From Chlorocebus sabaeus (Eukaryota; Chordata; Mammalia; Primates; Cercopithecidae): a stretch of DNA of 64,000 bases. The translations under genes were made by a program, and so were the position numbers. The stretch covers positions 12,033,326 to 12,097,325 of the forward strand of contig NC_132926.1 of assembly GCF_047675955.1 (NCBI RefSeq), written 5' to 3'. The notes beneath the pieces were generated by a model, which was given only the letters and a program-made list of their open reading frames with translations, did not search any database and was not told the origin of the DNA. This document shows, in pieces, positions 1-11,900 of the stretch (its first letter is position 1; every line of letters starts with the position of its first letter).

Positions 1-1900
1 TTGAAATCACTTGCAATTCTGTTCCAGTTACTATGACTGCATAACAAATTACCCCAAAACGCAGGGGCATGAAACATTAGGTTTTTTTTTTCTTCTCATG
101 GATTTTGTGGCTCTGGAGAGAGCACAGAGCAGGTGGGCTGTCTCTGCTCCACATTCTCTGAGGCCTCAGCTGGAGGCTGGCAGGCTGGGGGTGGAACTGT
201 CTACAGGCTTGTCCTCTCCCATGCCCGGTGAGAGATGCTAGCTGTTGATTGAGATCTGAGCTGGGGCTGTCAGCTGGAGCACTGGGCCTTGGCTTCCTAC
301 AACATGGTGGCTGGTTCCCAGGTACATGTCTCGAGAGCGTGTCAGGAAAACTCGAGCCCCTGTCTATGACTTAGCGTTGAAAATTGTGCTGTGTCTCTCT
401 ACCATATTCTACTGTTGAGGCCCTTACAAAACTCCACCCAGGGTGAAGGGGAAGAGACATACATGCCCCTCTTGATGGTGGAGTGTTCATGCCACACTGT
501 AAAAAGGGCCCATGGAATGGTAAATACTTCAGTGTGACCATCTTTGGAAAGTACAATCTCCATACTATGTGTCAGGTAGCTTAGTGATCTCTCATTCCTC
601 AAAAACACTGAGGGTCTAGGTATAATTATCTCTATTTTGGAGAGAGACAAACTGAAACTTAGAGAGGCAAAGTAACTTGCCTTGGCAATTTATTTCACCT
701 CTCTGAGCCTCAGTTACTCCCTCCATCAAATGGGTAGAAAAATCTCTGCCTCAGTGGTCTATTGTGAGCCTATTGTGCTAGTACCTTAAGAAGCTATTGG
801 AAGAGTCAGAGAAGATACTTTGTGATCTCTGACACCCCCTTACTAACGCAGACCGTCAATATTTATTGTTGCAGCATTGTTATTTTCTTGCCCCCCACCT
901 GTAGCCATCTGTCACACACAACCCCGCAGCCAGCAAAGGACCTGGGTTTTCACCCACAAAGGTGACACCCTTGAGGACAAAGCTTGTCAATGCCTTTTGG
1001 TTGTGGCTCACTTAGGGGCAGCAGAAGACCCCACAGCCCCCTTTCCCTGTTTGTTCCCGCCTTCCCTTGGGAAGAATGCTAAAGTTTGTCAATAAATTCC
1101 AAATAATATGTAGCCCTTAATAACTTATTTAGAGTATTACGAGCAAGGAGCCCTTTGGTTATACTCATAAACGGCAGCCTGTTGCACTGTGTATCTCTCC
1201 TCCGGGGAAGCAGGAGGGAGGGGGGGCTGGCATTTCTGGAATAGCCTCAGGAGGACTTTTCCTGCCCCTGGATGGACAGAGGATCATCCTTGGAAAATTA
1301 CTCTTCTGAGGTTGAATTCCAGATCCCGCATCCCTCTGTCAATCTGCCCGCAAGGTCTGAAGCTGGCCTTAGACCCTCTGGTGCTATGGTGCCCATGCAA
1401 CAGACAATGTAGTCTCCTGTTAATGTGATTCAGTTAGGAAAGGGGTGGAGAAGGGCACTCACGGCCTGAGAATGTGCCAGGGAGGCCTGAATGGCCGCCC
1501 TCATTTCGCGCCTGCTGAGGGCAGGAGGGAAGGAGGTGATGAGCTCGCTCAGCAGGGTAGGCCAGGCCGCACCCACCTCCCTGGGGGCTGGGGAAACTCA
1601 GGGTGACCTTCAGATCCTCAGGTGGCAGCTTACTGTATGATAGAGGTGATTTTTAATGTCTCAGGGCAGCCCCAGGGTCAGCAGAGACAGACCGAGCTGT
1701 GCAATCTGGAAGGGCCGGCTTTGAATCTAGTTTTGGCCCCTAGGGCTGGACCAGTGACTTCAAGTCTCCAAGCCTCAGTTTCAGGTTCTTTGATCCTTGG
1801 GTCCAGTGAAGGGTGGTGATATGCTGTCTTCTAGCACTATGCCTGATACACAGGAAAGCCCCAATATCTGGGATTGTTTTTGTTGTTTGTTGGAAAAAAA
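1..1900. other. Non-coding block upstream of KCNMB1
   Basis: I see no gene here. A MIR-like relic (the phrases about 'cctctgagcctcagtt') lies near 640-760. The rest is unclassified unique sequence inside the KCNIP1 intron. Confidence 0.5.
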
Positions 1901-1940
1901 CCATATATATATATATATACACACATAAATGTATATATAG
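1901..1940. repeat. (TA)n / (AC)n microsatellite
   Basis: Alternating purine-pyrimidine tract of TA repeats followed by a short AC run and more TA. It abuts the tail end of the reverse-oriented Alu that follows. Confidence 0.85.
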
Positions 1941-2228
1941 AGATAGAGATGGTGTCTCGCTCTGTTGCTCAGGCTGGAGTGCAGTGGCACAATCTTGACT
2001 CACTGCAACCTCTGCCTCCTGGGTTCAAGCAATTCTCGTGCCTCAGCCTCCCTAATAGCTGGGACTACAGGCATGCACCATCACGCCCTGCTAATTTTTG
2101 TATTTTCAGTAGCAACGCGGTTTTGCTACGTTGCCTAGGCTGGTCTCAAACTCCTGGGCTTGAGCAATCCGTCCACCTTTGGCATCCCAAAGTGCTGGGA
2201 TTACGGGCGCGAGCCACCACACCTGCCC
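1941..2228 (-). repeat. Alu SINE, reverse orientation
   Basis: Nearly full-length Alu complement: GCTCAGGCTGGAGTGCAGTG near the left and the complement of GGCTGGG...GGTGG at the right. The diverged CpG sites suggest an AluJ or old AluS copy. Confidence 0.95.
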
Positions 2229-2229
2229 T

Positions 2230-3189
2230 TTGATGCTGATTTTTAATCCTTACATTCACTTTACAGATGAAGAAGCAGAGATCTAAAAGCATGTTTCTTG
2301 CCTGTAAATGCTGACGTTCACTTGTCTGATTGCCAGGTACAAATCTCTGTACTTTCACAGTCTCTGGGAGGGCCCATGGTGAGCAGACTGTCCGGACCTG
2401 GTTGGAAGCAGCCGTGGAGCTCTCACTACTCCCAGCTTCATCTTGGTTGGTCCTTAAAAGGTGAGTTCTCTCCCCTTGCCATAAATCCCCACCATCTCTA
2501 ACCCTCATCGCTACCCTAAAGCACAGTCAGTTTGAAAAATGCCAGTAACACAAGGGAGAAAACTGAGGTCCTTTAATGGTAAGTTTGCGAGAAAAACAGA
2601 AAACATAAAAGGAATTATGAGGCCCAGAGAGGTGCCATAACTTGCTCAGGGTTACACAGCACGTAAGTGCCGAAGGCAGGGAGCTGTAGCTGCTCCAGCA
2701 TGGGTATGCCAGGGACTGGTGACAAACCCAACCCCTCCAGCCCAACTCCACCCTTCCTCATGCCAACAAAAGGAGAATCATTTCCTATTTCTGGCATCTT
2801 TGGCAGCCCACAGAGCCAGAGAGAAGAAATATTTCCAAATATACCAGGCTGATCTTTCGTAGTTTCTCAGTCTTGCTGTCTGTTGTTGTTTGCAATCTGT
2901 TTCCCACGAGACTCTGGAAAGATGGAGGTGCAGGGCCTGGGTAACAGCTGCCCTCCTCAGGGCTGAATACCTGCTCTCCGAGTCTGTGTCTCCGGGCTGT
3001 GTGCTCAGACTTGACCATGTTTGGGCATGGAGGCTTGCCCCAGATGGGGACCAAAGTCTGCTTCCCTGGAGACGGGCGGGGAGGCCAAACTTCCTGCTGG
3101 AGCTCTGTGGCCTCTTTTGGGGTGGGGGCTGGGGGCCAGGCAGAAAGAAACCATCTGCTGCTGAAGACCCACAGGGCGCCGGGAAGACT
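2230..3189 (+). promoter_or_regulatory. KCNMB1: KCNMB1 candidate promoter and non-coding first exon region
   Basis: KCNMB1 needs a 5' non-coding exon upstream of 5797. This repeat-poor block between the Alu ending at about 2228 and a MIR at 3566 is the best place for it. Two strong donors are visible: AAAAG|GTGAGT at 2460/2461, and GAAGACT|GTGAGT at 3189/3190, the latter after a GC-richer stretch at 2900-3189. I cannot tell from sequence which is used. A long open frame across 2890-3567 looks accidental. Confidence 0.4.
2452..2461. promoter_or_regulatory. CArG box, CCTTAAAAGG (SRF/myocardin site candidate)
   Basis: This is a perfect match to CC(A/T)6GG, the serum response factor site. KCNMB1 is known to be an SRF/myocardin target in smooth muscle. 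The site lies about 730 bases before the later candidate donor at 3189. Weaker one-mismatch relatives are CCTCTTTTGG at 3111-3120 and CCAAAATGGG at 4528-4537. The last bases also form a perfect splice-donor consensus (AAAAG|GTGAGT), so the match could serve either role or neither. Confidence 0.45.
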
Positions 3190-3565
3190 GTGAGTACTGG
3201 ATCTGAAAGCACTTGGGAAGTTGTTTCTCCGAAGACCGGGCTGGAGGGAGACTGTGGGGAAAGCAGTCTGCCACGGGGCAGGGAGGGAGGCAGGCAGGAG
3301 GACCCCTTTCCTCTCAGGGCTGTCCTTCCGGAGGGAGGGCCCGTGGTCTGGTGGCCAGCGGGGAGGGTGGCACAGTGGCCAGGTTACTCTGGTAGTAGGT
3401 GCCCTGGCCCTCTAGGTCCCAGTTCTCAGAGTGGCCAGAAGGTTGCAGCCTGGAGGTTAACACCAGTCCTGGCACTTGTCACCGGTAGAGAGGTGGGACA
3501 AAAAATAGATTCATCAAGAGAGGTCCAGACTTCTGCTCCAAACTTTCAGGGTTTCCTTCATCAGT

Positions 3566-3800
3566 AATAATAGCTAATATCTACTGAGGGCTGATTTGGG
3601 GCTAGGCACTATGATACATGCCTGATACTCAATATGGCATTTGATCTTTAGCTGAACTCTCTGAGGCAGGTACCATGATTCTCATTTCACAGTCATATGG
3701 TTGCTAAGTGGCAAAGTCAGGATTTGATTCCGTGTCTGATGACCTCAGAATCGCCCTGTCCACACCCCACCAAAGTGTTAACCAATGTACACTATTACTT
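3566..3800 (+). repeat. MIR SINE
   Basis: MIR core signature: 'ctgagggctgatttggggct', then 'aggcactatgata', 'ctctgaggcaggtaccat', and a decayed 'tggttgctaagtggcaaagtcaggatttga' segment. It lies in KCNMB1 intron 1. Confidence 0.85.
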
Positions 3801-5796
3801 GTCCTTCTAAGGAAAAGGATGTCGACCCGGCTATCAGGTCACCCAGGATACTCCAAAGTCCTGCTTTCCTTTGTCCTCCATCTTCTCTAAATCTATCCCA
3901 GACCTCAAGTGACATTTCTAAATGGGAAGATATATCCCGGAAGTTCAGAGATATTTAGAAATGCTCAAAACTTGGAAGTTCTCCTTAAAGTCTAACTGAA
4001 ATCCCTCCTATGATAGCTGAAACCCACTTCTTCCTGTTCTTTCTGTCCCTCGGGGGATATTGACAGTTCCCATCCTTCCTGCTGCCGAAGGTTCTCCCTT
4101 CCGATGCTGAATATTAACTTCCTGCTGAAGTCACATCTACATTGAACCCCATGCATGGTCTTAGGAGGATTTATCAAGACTCTATAAACTCACTCACTCA
4201 GTGCAGGCAACAGTCTCATCAGAGCATTAGACACAGGTCAGACCTCAATAAGCCAAGTTTCCAGACTTCTGTGTGACAGGGAAGCTCTTTTCCTTTCCTT
4301 CTGAGCTCCTAAAACTGGTAAAACCAGGTTCCTGCCTTCACCAGCCTCAGGAGTGCACAGGGGCTGGGAGGGCACTAGAAGCCACACAGCAGAGGAGGCA
4401 GTGGCCCTGGAAGGTAGGGGGCTAATTAGCCAGGAAGGAGCCCTCACCCCGCAGGAAACCCCCACACGTACGCTCTAACTGCCCCAGGAGAGAAATGGCT
4501 TCGTTGTGGGCGCTCAGCCCTAAGTTTCCAAAATGGGATTTCCCATTGGCTTCAAATGATTTATGTCTCACAGTATCTGGGGTGGCGCCAAGTGCCAGTG
4601 ACCCTTAAAGGTCTTGGGGAAGCAGTCTGTTGGGGCTTTTAGCCTACCTCCAGGTGATTCTGTTGCTTTTCCTGTGAATACATGGAGAGGCTTTCTCAAC
4701 TGACGCCAGGTAGAAAAAGGCATGGGCTCTGCCATTCCCACAAGATCACAGAACGGAAGGAAAAGGATAAAAAGGAGTTGAACAAAACATCTCTCTTTGT
4801 CGGGGGAAATTTCTGCTTGCTTGTGCTTTTATAATGTCTCCATTAGAATGTAGGGGAACCCCACCTCCTGGTTTCAAATAAAGCAGAAAAAGTTATCATT
4901 GGATGTCACCTCTGTCAATTGGCAGGGGAGGTGGACCAGCTCACTGGGAAGGTGCGATGGGTATCTGTGCTGCCTGACCCTGGACTCTTCCCTTTAGCAG
5001 GGATGCCCAGGTATGGGGGCAGCCTGGCCGAAGGGAGGGAGTCAAGAATGTCTGATTGAATATTTGAAACAGTCCAGTAGTTAAGAGACGCCTGAGCAGA
5101 AAATAGAGCACTTTGCTGAAAATCTCTTTGGACTAATGCCTGTCCCCCTGGACACTGACTAATTAAACAAACAAATAAAACATAGTATGTTTATTACTTT
5201 AGGGACCTGGCAAGGAGAATAAAGTCTTCCCTGATATCTGGCTAAAATTTCCCTTAAAATGGAGGATTACAGTGAACAGGTCCCATGGCCCTGGTATTTT
5301 TGGTAGAAATGGACTCTGGTTACCTTAACCAAATAAAAACAACAGCAAATACATTTATCAGAAGGCTCTAGGAAAGCTTGTGGAACGCATGGGAGATCAC
5401 ACAGGGACCATGGCTGGGCGTCTCTGTGGCTCCAGGCGGCATAAATTAAGGGGCTGTTTCTTGAAGTCTTTGTCAAGATTCACATTCCTGGGGGAGCGAT
5501 CGGGAGCCTAGCAGGGGAGGGTGGAATCTTTGCTTGCATTGGGGTGGGGTCAATGACCCTAGGGCAAGTCACTTTACCTCTCTGAGTCATAGGTCCTTAT
5601 CTGCAACTGCCTCTCAATTGCATGGATTAGGCTTACATGGGGTCTGAAAAGCAAGCCTTCTGGAAGTTGCAAAGCTCCAAATAGAAACAAGAGTGATACT
5701 AGTATTTGAGAACCTTCCCCTCTCACCTGTCCTCTCTTTCTGTGGATCACCTGTGAACTGGGCTGATCTCACTTCTGTTTGCTTCTGTGGACCTAG
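3801..5796 (+). other. KCNMB1: KCNMB1 intron 1, 3' part
   Basis: Mostly unique sequence up to the exon 2 acceptor. A CArG-like element (CCAAAATGGG) is at 4528-4537, and a MIR remnant in reverse orientation is near 5560-5640. No further exon is evident. Confidence 0.5.
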
Positions 5797-5954
5797 AAAT
5801 GATCACTGCCCCCAGCGAATATGGTGAAGAAGCTGGTGATGGCCCAGAAACGGGGAGAGACACGAGCCCTTTGCCTGGGTGTAGCCATGGTGGTGTGTGC
5901 CGTCATCACCTACTATGTCCTGGTCACGACTCTGCTGCCCCTCTACCAGAAAAG
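5797..5954 (+). CDS. KCNMB1: KCNMB1 exon 2 (first coding exon; coding from 5821)
   Basis: The exon encodes residues 1-44 and two bases of codon 45: the cytosolic N-terminus and TM1. The donor reads AAAAG|GTACTG at 5954/5955, and joining to exon 3 restores a Ser codon (AG+C) before VWTQ. The acceptor is most simply the CCTAG at 5792-5796, after a pyrimidine-rich stretch. A second possible acceptor, CCCCCAG, ends at 5815. The choice matters: the first acceptor leaves an out-of-frame ATG at 5799 in the mRNA, and the second removes it. Confidence 0.93.
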
Positions 5955-8900
5955 GTACTGAGCTCTTCTGGCCTGCCCACCCCCCAACCCTCTCCTAAGG
6001 TTCTGACATCTGTAAGGAACCCTGGCCTTCTACTCACCCCTCTCCTTGACCCTCACTCGAGGCAGCAGGGTCAAGACAATGGTCATTCTTAGGTTCTAGG
6101 GTTCAAGTGCAGGGAAGGTAGGATGAACTGAGCCCCACCGCTCTAAGATTCTAGGACCTGGTGGTGACAGACACATGATGCCCTTCTCACAAGAATTAGC
6201 AAAGAATCAGAGGAAATATTCCAGAGCAAGTTTGATCTCAGGAGGAATCAGAGAATTGCAGACGTTTACAACTCAGCTACATAATTCTCTCCCCTCTGAA
6301 GCCTCCCTGTCAGGTGGGCATCCAGCCTCCTGATGAATACCTCAAGTGAGGGGGAGCTCCTTGCCTCAGTGAACATCCCATTTCATGTTTGAGGTTTTCT
6401 GATGTGTCTGCATTGAGCCAGCATCTGCTCCCCTGAAGCTCTGCTCAGGAATCTCAGTGAAGGGTCCATGCCCTTGCTCCCTGACATATCAACCACTTGA
6501 CGGTTTTTTGTGGTTTTTTTTTTTTTTTTTTTTTTTTTTGAGAATTTAAGGAAGAACTGTGAATTCCTAATTTGTGTTCTATTTGGAACAAACACACTCA
6601 GTTCTCTCAGCCTGTCCTTAGAATAAGACTCAGACCTACGCTCTGGACACGTCCCAGCAGCTGACAGCCCACTTCTGACTGGCAGTGGGTCTCCCGCAGG
6701 ATATTTGGGAGATGAATCACTATTGATTTACTAACATGTTGATGAGCCTGTTAGCCTCTCCCTGGCCTGCTGCAGCCTCACTCTTCACAACACTGGAGTG
6801 ATTCCAGGCTGGACCCTTACCCTGGTGAGGCACCAGTTAAAGATCGTCCCCACCATCTTTCCCATCCTGGCTCAAATCAAGGCCCTCCTACATCTACTCC
6901 TTTTAGGAGAAAGAACACAGTTTTCGAAGTCACTCAGACCTAGCTTCAGGTCCTGCATGGCCTCGGCAAAGTAATTTGATCTTTCTGAGTTTCTCTTCTT
7001 CCTCTGCAAAACGAAGATGATTTGAATAAGAGAGTCTCAGGTTTGGCTGCTTGTTAGAATCACATCAGGGACTTTGAAAAACCACCAGGGCCTGGGCCCA
7101 ACCACCCAAGAAGTTCTGATTCATTTGCTCCGGGGTGTGGCTTGGACACGGGAATCTTTTTAAAAGCTCCCCAGGTTTTTAGAAGAGTAGCCAGGGTTGA
7201 GAACCAGTTATATAGATAATGTCTAAGACCCCACCCAGCTTCTACAATTCCTCCCTGTATCCAGGGACTGTGGGGTCATGTGCCTTTATTGCTGGACTCT
7301 TAAGACAAGATGAGGAGCCCAGCCCTGGATCCCTCTAAAGGCTCCCAGGGGATCAGGGGTTCAAATGGGTGTTCTGTGTGTCACTCAGTTCCAACATGTA
7401 ATGTGTGCTTGTGTGTGGTCTCCTCAGCGTGTGGACCCAGGAATCCAAGTGCCACCTGATTGAGACCAACATCAGGGACCAGGAGGAGCTGAAGGGCAAG
7501 AAGGTGCCCCAGTACCCGTGCCTGTGGGTCAACGTGTCAGCTGCGGGCAGCTGGGCTGTGCTGTACCACACAGAGGACACCCGGGACCAGAACCAGCAGG
7601 TACTGAACTGGGGGGATGGGGACACATCCCCTTATCCCTGTCAGGTGTGTGAGCCTGTTCCTAACTGTCCCTGTCCCTGAGGCTGAGAAAAATCAACCCA
7701 CTTGACCAGGTCTCCCAGCTGGAATGAGGTTGAGCCAGCCCTAGCTCTTCCGTGTTGCAGTCACACAGACCTGGGTTTCAATCTGCCACTAACTGGCTGT
7801 GCAAACCTAGGCAAGCCACTTAGCCGCTCCCTGCCTCAGTTTCCACCCTTGTAAAATGGAATGCTAATGCTGCACCTTGAAAAGTTGTTATCAAGTCAGA
7901 GACGCTGTATATAAAGTGCCATGCTTGATGCTGCGTGAGTAGTGGGCACTCAAACAAAAGCAGCGATGAGTGTTATTACTTTCATTCTACAACCTCAGTC
8001 ACATGAAGGACCAGGCCCAGGGCCAGATCCTCAAAGTGGAATCCCGGTGACTCCCCGGGAAACCAGGGACTCAGGGCTGGAGTAACCGCCATAAACAAAC
8101 ATTTAGATGGTTTTTCCATCCTCGCCTCCCAACATCCCACCACCCCCCCACCCAAAAAAACAAAACTCGCCACCATATCCTTTCCTAAAGCGATAAGTTG
8201 GCCCATATTCTGTCTCCCTTCCTTCTTTCTTTCCTTCTTTTTTCTTTTTCTTCCTTCTTTCTTTTCTATTTTTCCCTCGCTCCCTCCCTCCCTCCCTTCT
8301 TTCCTTCCTTCCTCCTCTCATTTATTTATTCAACAGCCATTGAGCACCTCCTGTGTCAAGCCTGTAGGACTCAAGAGGAGAGAGCTCATGCATGAACAGG
8401 CCTAGCAGGGAGGGATTGACACCAGGGAGAAGAATAGAGGAAGTTACAGGGATTAGAGGAGGAGGATGTTTTCCAGCTGACAACGATGGGAGTATCAGAA
8501 AGGTTCTTGGCAAGATCGCACCATTGCACTCCAGCCTCGGCAACAAGAGTGAAACTCCATCTCAAAAAAAAAAAAGGGCTGGGCGCGGTGGCTCAAGCCT
8601 GTAATCCCAGAACTTTGGGAGGCCGAGACGGGCGGATCACGAGGTCAGGAGATCGAGACCATCCTGGCTAACAAGGTGAAACCCCGTCTCTACTAAAAAA
8701 TACAAAAAACTAGCCGGGCGAGGTGGCGGGCACCTGTAGTCCCAGCTACTCGGGAGGCTGAGGCAGGAGAATGGCGTGAACCCGGGAGGCAGAGCTTGCA
8801 GTGAGCAGAGATCCGGCCACTGCACTCCAGTTTGGGCGACAGAGTGAGACTCCTTCTCAAAAAAAAAAAAAAAGAAAGGCTCTTGGTGAGATCGCGCCCT

Positions 8901-11900
8901 TGCACTCCAGCCTGGGCAACACGAGTGAAACTCCATCTCAAAAAAAAAAAAAGAAAGAAAGTCTCTTGGGTTAGGCTTTAACATCAGGCAGGCACAGGAT
9001 GCAAGGCATAGAGAAGGAGGTGATATGGAAATTGAGTATGCCTATAGGACGAGGCATGGCAGAGGGAAGGCGTAGGTGGAGACAGGGATGCGAGGGCTGA
9101 CTACAGAAAGTGACCCATGATGGGGTGTATGCAGCTGGAAAAGCCTGCCAGGGCAGACTAACGCCTATTCCCAGAGGCCTTTGATCATCACAGTATGGAA
9201 TTAAAATGTGTGTATGTCTCAAGAGATGTCGACTTTGGCTATGCATTAGAACCACGTAGGAGTCTTAAAAAAACAAAACTAGGGTCCAAAACTAGACCTA
9301 TCCAGGCGGAATCTCTGGTTAGAGATCCATTCATGGAGCTCCCAAGGTGATTCTAAGGTTGGAAATTATTGCTGTGGGCAATGGGAATCTTTAGGGCATG
9401 ATCAGAGTTGGGCCGGGAAGATAGAGCCTACAGGTGTGTGGGTCCAGTTACGAGGCAGAGGAGCCAAGGCCACAGCAAGCACTCAGGACCAAGATGTGGG
9501 CCTACAGCAAGGGAGACGCTGACTGTCAGGACTTGATGGCTGATGGGATGGGAAAGGGCAGGGTGCCTGGGATGGGGCGTGGAGGCTCTGGGATCTTGAG
9601 AGTGCTGAAGGTCAAGGAGAAGTGGGTCTGGGCAGTGCAGGATGGTCAGGCGTTCTGTCCTCACTAGTGTGACTCGGCCCCACCCGGTGGAGAGAGGTCT
9701 CCGGGCCCACTGAAGGTAGCTCCTACTCATGACCCCTACCTCTGCTTTGGCATTCAGTAGCCCTTGATCTATCCCAAAGCAAGACACAAATTTTTAATAA
9801 CTGGTGACATTCTCTGGGTGTGATATGGGCTGGAGCCGGCTGGTTTTCAGGCTGCCTCTCCGGTCCTGAGATTGCCAGCTCAGAGGAGCATCCCCTGAAT
9901 GAGCTGTCAGCAGGATGTGAAGGAAGGATGTGCTGGAGCCACTGCTGTCCTCTCCTCTGCCATTCAGGCTTGACCAGGTGTGGTGCTGATAGCAGGCTGC
10001 AGGGGGTGGGAAGAAACAGTGGAAATGCCCTTTGTATTTTTGCCAAGCAACTGGGTTGGGGGCTAGCTGCTCCTTCCGCCTACATCCGTCATAGGGGTTC
10101 AAGTAGCTGGGGCTCCAGACGAGCTGGGTGTCCTCTGGAATCACTGTGAAGGGCCACGAAGGCTCTCATCCCACCCTCCAACTCTGAAGGTGGGGGCCAC
10201 AGTCTACCCTCAGCTTTTCCTGTGAGTCTTAGCCTGGAGCAGGTGAGTTCTAAATCCCCTCCCATTGTCTGTCCTGGGGACCTTATACCGCAGGGCTTGG
10301 GAAAAAGCTGGGTGGTTTCAGATCATTCAGATAACGAGGCTTAGCGGGACCCAGGACAGGAGAGAAAGGATGCATTCAGGCCCCGGCTTCTGGGGTTGGC
10401 CCTGAAGAGTGAATTCCTGCCCAGTGTCTTGCCAAATAGGCCCAGCATAAAAGATCCAGAGGAACCCTGAGCAGGCAGAGGAAATAGTAGGCCCAGGATG
10501 GGCAGAAGCCTCCACTTCAGAGCTCATCCATAGACCTCTCTTTAAGAAGGTAAAGAAGGAGCTGTTGTTGCAATTTCATAGATAAGTCAAAACATATTAT
10601 CATTAATAATAATAGCATCTTCCACTTTTTTGAGTTCTTATCATGTGCTGGGCTCTGTGGTCAGTGCTTTACGTGTATCATCTCATCTAATCCCCACGAC
10701 AGTTCTTCTAGGCAGGTAGCCTCACAAGCCCATATTATAAGGCCCAGAGAGGTCGTGGCAGTTGCCAAGGTCACGCAGCTCAGAACTCAGGCCTGTCTGA
10801 CTCCATAGCCACACTGTTGTTTAAGGAGCTAGGTTAGCCAAGGTCACAGTCAAGAGGCATTGGAGAGACTCAGGCCAGGCCCCCTTACCCTCAGCTTAGG
10901 ATGCTGGATTCTGTGCTACTGAGGACCTGGCAGTACCCAAAAGCTCTGAATGCCAGATTACTCAGGAGCCAGCTTCTCCCCAGCCTCAGCTGCTCCCTGG
11001 TTGGCTGGCACCCTATATCTGAGTGCAGTGCTCCCCATTTCCCAGGCTGTGAGAACCACAGTGCAACCCTCCTCTGTGCTGCTGGAGTGAAAGCCCTCAG
11101 GGCAGGCAGCTTCCAGGGTGGGTCCTCATCTAAATCCAGGGAGTGGCTGAGACCTGCAAGGAAGCTGGCTCAACACCTACCATTTGGGTCTCAGTTGTAC
11201 ATATTTTGATCTTGCACATGATTTCACTAGGGCAAAAGTAAGTGCATGAAGGAAGCACACATTCTTGGGCCCCGTCCTCAGTGATGCAGAGTGGGTAGGG
11301 ACCTGGGCTGTGGGGGCCCTGTAGGTATTCCACTGCAGATGGGGGCACCACGCTTGCAGCACAGAACAGAGATAAAACCAGGGTCTCCGCTTTATGACCG
11401 CTTTGCAGTACTTTCCAGCTGGCTTCATATGAACGGGGCAAAAGGTTCCTAATAACAATAATCAGTGTCAGAATTAAATGTGTGTCACGCTCTGCTGGCA
11501 CAAAACTCTTTTTGACGCATCCTTTCTTTCCTTTGGATCCCAGTGTCAAATACCAGCTTGCCAACATATTTTGTTCGCTGTACACAGGTTGAAACTGCAA
11601 AGGTTTTCAATTTTAAGTTTAGCTAATATTTTACTTTTTTTTTTTTTTTTTGAAATGGGGTCTCGCTTTGTTGCCTTACCTGGAGTGCAGTTGCGAGATC
11701 ATAACTCACTGCAGACTCCAACTTCTGGGCTCAAGTGATCCTCCCGCCTCAGTCTCCTGTGTAGCTGGGACTACAGGTACACCACCATGCCCACCTGGAT
11801 CATTTTTAACTTTTTGTGTAGAGATAAAGTCTCGCCATGTTGCCTAGGCTAATCTCGAACTCCTGGGCTCAAGGGATCCTTCCCCCTCAGCTTCCCAGAG

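Larger units (their letters stand above)
5799..7463 (+). other. Upstream ORF overlapping the KCNMB1 start (spliced, 63 codons)
   Basis: If exon 2 begins at 5797, the mRNA holds an ATG at 5799, 22 bases before the KCNMB1 start and out of frame with it. The frame stays open to the exon end at 5954, continues across the splice into exon 3, and stops at TGA 7461-7463. It has 63 codons and overlaps the main CDS. In the mRNA its -3 base comes from exon 1, and +4 is A, so the context is not strong. A regulatory role is inference. Confidence 0.4.

Noticed and set aside
1874..2233. Open frames ending in Alu sequence (also at 8637-8984, 22331-22645, 23300-23692, 26559-27011)
   Set aside because: These are Alu-derived translations without surrounding exon structure.
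2890..3567. 225-codon open frame on the + strand
   Set aside because: It runs across the candidate KCNMB1 first-exon donor into a MIR, overlaps open frames on the other strand, and its composition (Gly/Arg/Pro-rich) is typical of GC-rich non-coding DNA. No domain is recognisable.
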